The notes under the pieces: model-generated | Told to the model about the DNA's origin: nothing | The model's database searches: none | The model's input: the letters and a program-made list of their open reading frames with translations, nothing else | Assembly (NCBI GenBank): GCA_910574455.1 | Contig: CAJSYZ010000003.1 | Coordinates: 1,426,001 to 1,490,000 of the forward strand | DNA: 64,000 bases | Origin: Trichaptum fuscoviolaceum | Lineage: Eukaryota; Basidiomycota; Agaricomycetes; Hymenochaetales; Trichaptaceae | Direction of reading: 5' to 3' | Part shown: positions 55,989 to 64,000 of the stretch, in pieces | Numbering within the stretch: the stretch's first letter is position 1 | How the letters are laid out: the number at the start of each line of letters is the position of its first letter | Position numbers and translations under genes: made by a program

Positions 55989-56880
55989 TCACCGAACGCG
56001 TCCACCATCCTTCCCAAAAGCTGAGGGGCGAGTGATCAAGTCAGCGTCATTTCTATCCTTCATGTGCGTAAGACGTACTGTGTGGAATTCCCGATCTTCA
56101 TACAAGTGCACGGTTGAGCCACAGGACCTTCGCTGCTTCGTCGACTGCGATGCATACGTTCTGCTCCGCGTTGCCGCGACATATCTTGTCTCCGGTATTC
56201 TTGATTAGCGTGTACAGTCCGGAATGAGAGTCTCGCCTATGATCGTCACATCGGTGCCGGCGGCCAGCTCGTAGTGCAGACACCTTCCGAGGAGTTCGAG
56301 CATGTCCAAGCCTCTGATGGTGTTGTAAAAGCGGTAGATCTCGTTACCGTCGAGCTGGCCGCCGCCGCCGCCGGGACGTCACGCGATTTTCAAGTACTCC
56401 TTCGTGGTGAGGAGTCGCTTGCCAGGCTCGAAATTCTGTGAATGTCAATGAGATCATGTTGGGCATGGTGTTGAAGGAGAACTCACCGATGGGGTCCAGA
56501 TGTCCATGATCTCCTCAATGATTATCTGCCTCAGGTCCTTGAATTTCTTTGCCCTTTGGCCAGGGGCTGACTCCATCCTAAGTTTAACGCACGCGAGTAT
56601 CTTGGGCATAATCTCGGTGACGGTTCGCTTGGGACTGAACTCCCTGATCAATCGAGCCAAGTCCATATCGGGGACGTTGGTGTGCGCAGAGTCGTATGCG
56701 TTTCCTGCTTTCGCGTCTTCTATTACTTGGTTCGATGTTGACAGGGACAGATGACCATGCCGGCCGTTGTCGGATTTCCAATATTCCGTGATAATTTTTT
56801 TCCTCAGGTCTTCCATATTTCGACCGCTGAGTGCGTTGAGTAATTCTCTTTCGGGGCCGCGAGCGCACACGTCCGAGACG
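55989..56880 (-). pseudogene. Orphan two-exon family, member B (degenerate, 5' truncated)
   Basis: Starts abruptly at CARGPERELLNALSGR, so the N-terminal half of the family protein is missing. Exon 1 remains open to the usual donor (WTPS, about 56,490). Exon 2 has an in-frame TGA near 56,380 where other members continue, a small deletion near 56,220 (HSGLYTLIKN in a shifted frame), and another frame break near AEQNVCIAVDEAAK. Upstream, a different 64-codon frame (56,904-57,098, MMKMNLVLCEAG...) of unknown nature replaces the missing part. Confidence 0.75.
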
Positions 56881-57099
56881 AATGATAGAGCATACCTATT
56901 TCATCAAGATTCTTCTCCGTACAAAGTTTCTACAAGGTCCTTTTCCAACAAATGTTGAGTTCTTTTGAGGCTTCCAGGCATCATCGGTGCATGTACATTC
57001 TTCTTCAGATGTCTGAGAGGAAAGAGTCGTAGAGCAACCAAGCACGTTGAGAATGCTAGTGCACCAGCCTCGCAAAGTACGAGGTTCATCTTCATCATT

Positions 57100-58066
57100 A
57101 GTTCTTCTGCACGAAGATCGTCCTCGTTAATTTCTCTACTTAATCTTCAAGTAGATGCTTTATGAGTGTGTTTAGTATTGATCAGTATATGAGGAATTTG
57201 AACACGTACTTATCATCCAAACAAATGTGCGCAATTACTCTGCAAATGATCAGCTTTCGCTCAAATTTAGCTATTCAGCATACGTGGCTGCAGCTAAAGC
57301 TCAAGTGATAACGCGTGAATTGACAACTCGCAGTCATCTCCCACTACGCTCTCAAGTTGAGCCTTGCATAGCTAAGGCAAGTTTTATATGAACATGGGGA
57401 ATATCTTGTCCATTATCAAACGGAGATCGCAAGCAAGCGCGATGGATGAGCCCTGGTAGGGCGAGACCGTACTTGAAGCGATATTGTTCCGGTCTACAAT
57501 ACTCGATCAAGTAGTTGATATAGCAGACATATTATTTGAAGCAAAGTGTGCAAAGGTTGTTATTGTTATTGTAGTCGCAATGAGAGTTGTCTATTCAATG
57601 AGACTTTCTGAGCTCTTCAAGTTCCGAAATAGCGTGGGAAGAGCCTGCCACAGTGAGGAAGCCTGAGGAAGCCTCCTCAATGCTCACGGACGAGCAAAGC
57701 TTTTTATCCAGCGTCCTGAAGTTATTAGCTGAAACTCCAAGTATTCCCATTGACCTTCGGCTTAAAAGAAAAAGCTTAACCACACCTCTTTTTTGACGTA
57801 TCTGCTATCGAGAAACAAGCTTGTGATCAACACAGACGCCTGTGTTACTTTGGTTGCCGTCTGGCACGTTCTACACATAAGTACTGCAGAACACATCTCG
57901 TAAGTGCTGGATATACCTGCTCAAAAGAGTTTATGACGCTTATGACTGCCTTCTGGTTGATCAGATTATCGATTATCGATGCAGGTGATAGAGTGGCTAG
58001 ACCCCGGAGAATCCTGTGAAGGGACACACTACCTGAAGACCTCGCTGAAATCGTTAGGCAGATAGC
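57100..58066. other. Spacer between units B and C
   Basis: Contains degenerate pieces of the family unit (for example a start resembling the small ORF at 57,388, ending after 23 codons). No complete gene. Confidence 0.45.
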
Positions 58067-58680
58067 GTGTCCTACTTGTCTCTGGATCACCACTGCTCGT
58101 ATCAACTCTTGCTTTCTACGCCACCTACATCTAGCAAGGATCGCAGACTGTCGACTGTGCAGGTGGAGAGTTCGCCCTCAACCTCGTACTGTCGAAGTAC
58201 AGTCATTTATCCAAACAAGGACATTGCTTTGTTTCCCTGTGGTTCAGAACACGAGGTCATCGAGCACGTAGGCGATTGTTGCATAGTATCGCTTCCGTCA
58301 CACAATGAAAATTCTTGCAGGCGTATCGGCACATACCTCGTCAAAATCGCGCTGCTCTGCTTGCCGTTCGGAATGATCCATGCATTGTGTCGTTATGGGT
58401 CTGATTTTTCTCTGGTAGGATGTTGATTAGGGCAGGATGAAGACCACAATATCGCCGATTACAAAAGCGGCGAGATTCTTGCGTGGATAGCTCATGAATC
58501 CCTCTTTTTCGTCCTTTGCGCTGTCGCTGTTGGGATAGTCCTTCGAACGGCTTCTTCGCAGTGCGACCGCATATCGGATGGAACGAGGTCTCGTTCGTCG
58601 AGATTGATAGTGGATCGAAGTTATGCTATCTTCCATAGATCGGCTCTTAGATGGCAGACATTGGGTGAGAAAAGCGTCAG
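58067..58680 (+). CDS. Convergent partner gene, copy C
   Basis: A longer open frame than in copies A or B: MSYLSLDHHCSYQLLLS...YPNKDIALFPCGSEHEVIEHV, then, after an expected intron, DYKSGEILAWIAHESLFFVLC. The usual GTGAGT donor is changed (the bases after GTAG read gcgattg), so normal splicing is doubtful and unspliced reading ends at 58,426. Convergent with the orphan gene of unit C, whose stop is about 200 bp away. No domain recognised. Confidence 0.35.
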
Positions 58681-58875
58681 ATAAATACGTTGAAAATCAT
58701 TCTAATATACAGGTTCTTTCACGTTTTACAGACAACAAGTCTAATTGGAGACGAAGGTGATCTGCCTCCGATGATCAGCACGCGGTGGCCGATCGTCGGG
58801 CCTGTTCTTCGGTGCTCCATCGCTGTATTTCTTGCGTTGAATGTCACCATACTCGTCCACCATTCTTCCCAAGCG

Positions 58876-60294
58876 CTAAAGGTAAGTGATGAAGTCAGCG
58901 TCATTCCCATGATTCATGTACATAAGACGTACTGTGAGGAACTCGCGATCTTCATGCGAGCGTACGTTGTACCACATCGTCTTCGCTGCTTTGTCGACTG
59001 CCAAGCAGGCGTACTTTTCCGCATTGCCGCGACATATCTTGTCGCCGGCGCGCTTGAATAGCGTATGCAGCCCAAAGCTGTATCCGTCTTTGCGGAAGTA
59101 GAGCGCGAGAGTCTCGCCAACGATGGTCACGTCGGTGCTGACGATCAACTCGTGTTCGAGACACCTTCCGAGGAGCTCCAGCATGTCTAAGGCCCTGATA
59201 GTGTTGTGGAAACGGTAGACCTCGCTACCGTTAAGCTCGCCGCCCCGGCTGAGACGACCTGCAATGGCCACGTACTCCTTCCTGGTGAGGAATCGCTTGC
59301 CTTCAGCCTCGAAGCCCTGTGACAGTCAATGAGATCATGTTAAACATGATGTCAAAGGAGAACTCACCGATGGGACCCAAATGCTCCTGACCTCCTCGAT
59401 AATTGTCTTCTTGAGGATCTGGAGTCTCTCCCGTCTTAAACTTTTCTCTCCCTTCTTCCTCCCATACCGATCCGCTGGCCCTACCCATGCGAGTATGAAA
59501 GGCATAAACTCAGTGACAGTGAGCATAGGGCTGAACTCCCTGATCACTTCAGCCAGGTTTACATTGGAGACGTCGGTGTACGCGAAGCCATATACGTTGT
59601 AACGGGCCGCCGCGTCTTCTATATCTTGGTTAGTAGCTGACAGGGACAATTGACCATCCCTGCCGTTGATGTATTTGGAATATTCGGAAATGATTCTATC
59701 CTTTAGGTCTTGTACGTCTTCATCTTTGAGTGCGTTCAGCAGCTTCCGTTCGGGGATGCGAGCGCACTCTTCTGCGATGCATGCTACTTGACGAAGAAGC
59801 TTGATCTCTTCGTTATCTATGGACCAGATCGATTGCACGAGCTGGTAGCGCTGCGACAGGTAGTCCAAACTAGCCAACGCCGCTGCCGGCGACAGACCCG
59901 TCACGAGATGATAGTTCCGTGCTCCGCTGAACTCAGATGATCTCATAGAAGACGACGTTGTCGTGGTTGGAGAGGAGTCGAGGAGATCGGATATCGACAT
60001 GGTTGGAGTGTTGTTATGCGCGCGGTCGATTGGCGGTGCAGGAAACATCTCCTTCTCCTCCTTGTACTGATCGTACTCAGCAATCATGGAGAGATTGAGA
60101 AGTTCACGAGCATGACGAGGACGAGGGACGTGAAGTTGTTGAGGGAGTTGAACGGGTCCCGACGGTCCTGTACTGTACAGAATCTCCGGTTGGATTGTGC
60201 TGCGATCTGGAGGGTACTGTTGTTGGGCCCGAGGAAGGCTCTGTGAGATCGAAAAGCTGTTTCTTGTTGAGGATAGGAAGGGGTTTCGAAGCAT
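58876..60294 (-). CDS. Orphan two-exon family, member C (longest intact copy)
   Basis: Unrecognised protein of about 455 residues. The start at 60,294 (MLRNPFLSSTRNS) is chosen because members A and D begin the same way. Exon 1 (60,294-59,368) encodes a Ser/Pro/Gln-rich N-terminus with PEILYSTGPSGP, a Thr/Ser run, then a helical charged part (RYQLVQSIWSIDNEEIKLL; CARIPERKLLNAL; REFSPMLTVTEFMPFILAWVG) ending at IWVPS. A 51-nt intron follows. Exon 2 (59,316-58,876) is compact and the best conserved part (RLSRGGELNGSEVYRFHNTIR, LDMLELLGRCLEHEL, GDKICRGNAEKYACLAVDKAAK). It stops at FITYL, about 14 residues earlier than A and D, because one base is missing there. No signal peptide or membrane segment. 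Confidence 0.65.
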
Positions 60295-60349
60295 GGCTGG
60301 AAGGAATGGGAGATGGTTGTAGTACGAAGGAAAGGGAGTGCTAAGGCCC

Positions 60350-60450
60350 ATGAATGGCTCAGTTGTTTTTATAGGCGAGCCACATTGTGCACGTTTTGAC
60401 GTTGTCATCAAAGCTGACTCCCTCACTACAACCCTTCTTAGCAACCATTG
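60350..60450 (-). promoter_or_regulatory. Conserved TATA promoter block of member C
   Basis: Read on the minus strand: atggttgctaaga, gtcaaaacgtgcac, then cctataaaaacaactgag, with TATA about 75 bp before the ATG. Same order as upstream of members A and D. Confidence 0.6.
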
Positions 60451-61302
60451 TCCTCCGCGTTCGTCAAGTTTGCATTCTATCTACTATAGTATTTCATCAT
60501 GCTTACAACATTGGTAGATTGAGGGTAGCAAGCTAAGGTCACGTCCTGGACAAGTCGGACCCTATCCTCATAGTCACTTGGCAATCGATTGCGACTATTG
60601 TAAGCGTAAATTTTTCTGCAACCTTGGTGCCTCTACTAATAGGAAATGCTTTAATTAAAAGATACCCTCATCAAAATTCCTGTAGTAGCACACTATACTC
60701 ATATGCTGCTAAGGAGAGTACATACACGCCTGCACAACACGCTTTTGTTCGCTGAATGTAGTAGCTCTACCAAATACGTTTCCCAGCTCAATATCCGATT
60801 TGAAACTGTCGGCGGAGCCCCCAATGTTGTATTAGTTTTATCCGCTTCTCGAACTGAAATTTAGGGGGGTTGCGTTATAAGCACACCCTCCGCGAGATGA
60901 TCTCTTCAGAAGGCATTAGAATGCGAACTCACACAATCAAGGTCTCTTTCCCTTTGTTCCAGGATGTCAAAACATGTTGAGGAAAGAAAACAATTATGCG
61001 GTGACTCGTATGACTGCTAATGTCACTTTGTGCATAGTTCCCTCATATTCCGTCATTGCACCGTCCTTCTCTCTACTAGCAAGAGTACTCGGCATGATTA
61101 GAAATTTCATAAGACTAGGTACTGGATGAGATTCGTTTTTCTCAGCCTCCGCAGGGGTCAAAGACTGGTTTGAAGCGAAGGCACCACCGGGCTTTGATCA
61201 TTGAAACACTTCAAAACGGTCTGCGCAGACCAAGTAGAAGATAAAAGGAGACGGGGATAGTCTAAAGACGCAGCTCATTATTACATCTGGTAAACGTCTG
61301 CG
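60451..61302. other. Intergenic region between divergent members C and D
   Basis: No gene or repeat recognised. Confidence 0.4.
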
Positions 61303-62167
61303 ATGTCGTCGAGTTTCTGCGTTTCAGAACGATTTGTGCTTTGGCGGGGATCTAATTCCTTTGTCGCGGAGTTCCAAATCCTCTACGATGTATTTTCTCA
61401 CGATCTTTCCACTTGGAGAGGCTTCGAAACCTTATATAAATATTACTTATCACTTAGCGCACATATCACGGATTGCAGAGCGTCTATCACTGGTGAGCGG
61501 AACTGAACAATGACATTATCTGACGAAAAAGGATTCTGGAACTCGCCTCAGCACGGTCAGTTCTAAAAATTGACCCCGTTCTTGACTGCATTGTGCTCAT
61601 CTGTGTTAGCGCCCGACTCATCTACAGCCATCTCGCTCGATGCTCACGGGGTGGTGGATAAAAGTATGTATGCCTGGGAGTCCTCGATTCATCTTTATAC
61701 AGCATTATATTAACCGCAGTCAACGATGGGTTGAGAAATCCCACGACAAGCTTGAGGTCGGAGACACAAGGCCGTAGTTGTGCCAGTATATGATCCTAGT
61801 TTGAAGCGAGATGGACAGGAATCCGTATGAACCGTTTGTACGCTCTCCATTGACAACTGTACAGGACGAGAAGAATATCATACATTTTAAGCAATGACGT
61901 TTTTGACCTTCTCCATGTTCTACCAAAGCTTCTCCGGAACAATCGGACAGCTCCTTGCGACACCATCTTTTAAAAGTAATCAGAAGGTCAATCAGATGTA
62001 GATTAGAATTACTGGAGATTAAACAACTTCTTCGGCCTCTGAAAGACTTAGTCATGAAGTCATCATTCCGAGGAGGTTCCGTTCCAGTTGCAAAGCAGCA
62101 TCCTGATTTAAGCGAGAAAGGTCTTGAGGATAAAATATCTAGGCGGCTGAAAGTAATGCATCGATAG
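61303..62167 (+). pseudogene. Possible degraded gene of unknown type
   Basis: A frame of 67 codons (MSSSFCVSERFVLWRGSNSFVAEFQ...) contains a possible donor gtgagcgg at about 61,492. A further basic frame at 61,955-62,167 ends SRRLKVMHR. No continuous model could be built and no domain is recognised, so this is only a suggestion. Confidence 0.2.
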
Positions 62168-62458
62168 CGTTGTGAGAATCCACCTTCATTTTCTAATTTG
62201 AATTCGTATTTGAGGGTAATTTTCTGCTTTTGGCGAACAAAGGCGAATCGTGCAAGCGTCTATGTACACTTTCATAGCGGCACGCAGGTGTAGTGCGCTA
62301 AAACAAGAACTTCAATGAAGGTAGGCTCCAGGGTATGAAGTTAGATCTATGCTCACAATGGTCGCATTTATCGCCAGCATGTTGAGAAAGCACAGAGGGC
62401 GGAACATAAACATGACTAGCCCCCATAACTCATCTAGAAACGCGAAAGGTGGTACACA

Positions 62459-62560
62459 ATGGTTGCTAAGATGGTGCCAGTTTTGGTAACATCGTCAAAA
62501 CGTAGAATTTGTGGTTCGCCCTTTGTCGTTCACCTATAAAAACAACTGAGCCACTCGTGG
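62459..62560 (+). promoter_or_regulatory. Conserved TATA promoter block of member D
   Basis: atggttgctaaga, gtcaaaacgt, then cctataaaaacaactgag, with TATA about 88 bp before the ATG at 62,621. Confidence 0.6.
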
Positions 62561-62620
62561 CCTTAGCACCCGCTTTCCTTCGAACTACAACAATCTCCCA
62601 TTCCTTCTGCGACTTCAACC

Positions 62621-63703
62621 ATGAGTCGCAATAACCCCTTCCTCTCGTCAACAAGAAGTCGCTCTCGGGCCCAACCACAGTACCTTCCCGTTCTCGAACC
62701 GGAGATTCTGTACAGTACAGGACCTTCAGGACCGATCCACGTCCCTCAACAGCTTCAACCTCGGCCTAACGGGTCTGTGGATCAATGCATCGCCGACATA
62801 TGCGCTCGTGGCCCCGAACGAAAGTTACTCAATACACTCAGCGGTCGAAAGATAGAAAACCTGAGGAAAAGAATAATCATCGAATATTGGAAATACAACA
62901 ACGGCCGGGATGGACATCTGTCCCTGTCAGAATCTAACCAAATCATAGAAGACGCGGAGGCAGGAAACATCGCATACGGCTCCACGCGCTCCAACGTCTC
63001 CGATATAGACCTGGCTCGACTGATCAGGGAGTTCAGCCCTACACACACCGTCACCGAGATTATGCCCAAGATACTCGCGTGGGTTGGGATGGAGTCAGCC
63101 CTTGGCCAAAGGGCAAAGAAATTCAAGGACCTGAGGCAGATAATCATTGAGGAGATTATAGACATCTGGACCCCATCGGTGAGTTCTCCTTTGACACCAT
63201 GTCCAACATGATCTCATTAACATTCACAGAATACCGAGCCCGGCAAGCAACTCCTCACCAGGAAGGAGTACTTGAACATCGCGTGTCGTCTCAGCCACGG
63301 CGGCGGCCAGCTCAGCACAACTGAGATCTATCGCTCACACAACACCATCAGAGGGTTGGACATGCTCGAGCTTCTCGGACGGTGTCTCCACCATGAGCTT
63401 GTCGTCGGCATCGACGTGACACTGACAGGCGAGATTCTGTCAGCCCACTTCTGTGAGCCTGGGGTCAGCTTCGGACTCTACACGCTATTCAAGAATGCCG
63501 GAGACAAGATATGTCACGGCAACGCGGAGCAGTATGCCTGCATCGCAGTCGACAATGCAGCAAAGCTCCTGTGGCTGAACATTCACTCGTATGAAGATCA
63601 CGACTTCCACACAGTACGTCTTATGCACATAAAGGATAGGAATGACGCTGACTTGATCACTTACCTCTTAGCTATTGGGAAGGATGGTGGACGTGTACGG
63701 TGA
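62621..63703 (+). CDS. Orphan two-exon family, member D (intact, internally shortened)
   Basis: Unrecognised protein of about 343 residues. Exon 1 (62,621-63,178) starts MSRNNPFLSSTRSRSR and keeps PEILYSTGPSGPIHVPQQLQPR. It then lacks the central segment present in members A and C (about 115 residues relative to C), passing from RPNGSVDQ to CIADICARGPERKLLN. The loss keeps the frame. The intron (63,179-63,229) sits exactly where it does in C. Exon 2 (63,230-63,703) gives RLSHGGGQLSTTEIYRSHNTIRG, LGRCLHHELVVGIDVTLTGE, GDKICHGNAEQYACIAVDNAAKLLW and ends GKDGGRVR-stop. No signal peptide or membrane segment, and no known motif. It is probably functional if C is. Confidence 0.65.
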
Positions 63704-64000
63704 TATTCAACGCCTTAAATACAGAGCGGAAGCGCCGAAGGATAGGCCCGACGATCGACCACCCCGCGATGATCATCGGAGGCAAATCAAATTCGTCTCT
63801 GATTTGTTTGCTGTAGCAAAATAACCTGTGTATTAAAATGATTTTCATTGTATCGATATGACGCTTTCCTCACCCAATGTCTGACATCTCAGTTCAAGGA
63901 GCGATCTATGGAAGATAGCCTCGCAATCCAGGTGTCATAAGCAACCCGGGGGAGTTAGCCAACAACAATGGCGCAGAGGGCCAAAGAATAGGAACTCAGA
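63704..64000. other. Downstream flank of member D
   Basis: Matches the downstream flank of members A-C (gccgaaggataggcccgacg and cctgtgtatta are shared) until about 63,925, then diverges. Only the tail of the convergent partner gene region is present. Confidence 0.6.

Larger units (their letters stand above)
52610..56880 (-). repeat. Large inverted duplication, right arm
   Basis: Carries, in mirror order to 24,015-37,600, the spacer, the remnant gene, tRNA-Ala and family unit B, with the uninterrupted (empty) site of the 8.1-kb element at 54,201-54,222. Confidence 0.8.

Noticed and set aside
20042..60444. P450 cluster as a secondary-metabolite gene cluster
   Set aside because: No core biosynthetic enzyme (PKS, NRPS, terpene synthase, DMATS) or dedicated regulator was seen around the P450s.
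24015..63703. CRISPR array or bacterial-type defence island
   Set aside because: No regularly spaced short direct repeats with unique spacers, and the gene structure is clearly eukaryotic.

Overview
The window is nuclear DNA from a filamentous basidiomycete, most likely a mushroom-forming Agaricomycete. The grounds are dense split genes with introns of about 45-60 nt (GT...AG, CTRAY-like branch sites), the families present (eIF5B, Spt4, Arl2, ICP55, SLC25A38/Hem25, a SAMHD1-type dNTPase, expanded P450s, a DUF6697-like protein) and a Ty1/copia retrotransposon. No species is claimed.

Positions 1-19,525 form an ordinary gene-dense block: the 3' part of eIF5B (+), an APC amino-acid permease (+), ICP55 (-), a mitochondrial glycine-type carrier (+), Spt4 (-), a coiled-coil/DUF6697-like protein (+), a GDP-fucose O-fucosyltransferase-like protein (-), a BTB protein (+), a short/branched-chain acyl-CoA dehydrogenase (-) and Arl2 (+). 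Several pairs are head to head with 115-205 bp between start codons. A ~235-bp imperfect palindrome lies between the fucosyltransferase and BTB genes.

Positions 20,042-41,000 are accessory DNA. Two cytochrome P450 genes (20,908 and 38,443) lie in a ~3.2-kb direct duplication. Between them are a degenerate copy of an unrecognised gene family (unit A), an 8.1-kb element with ~145-bp terminal inverted repeats that contains a broken copia element, an intron-containing tRNA-Ala(AGC) gene, and a remnant gene.

Positions 41,675-52,193 return to conserved genes: a SAMHD1-type HD phosphohydrolase (-), a Cys/His-cluster protein (-), a patatin-like phospholipase (+) and a third related P450 (-). Positions 52,610-57,000 are an inverted, older copy of the 24-37.6 kb region, again with remnant gene, tRNA-Ala and family member (unit B), but without the 8.1-kb insertion, so it preserves the empty site. 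Positions 57,100-64,000 hold two further family units, C (-) and D (+), both with open two-exon reading frames.

The least explained item is this four-copy unit: an orphan two-exon gene with a conserved TATA promoter, a convergent second gene, and traces of a small third gene. The second is an LTR that contains a perfect GT-AG intron next to a copy from which exactly that intron is missing.
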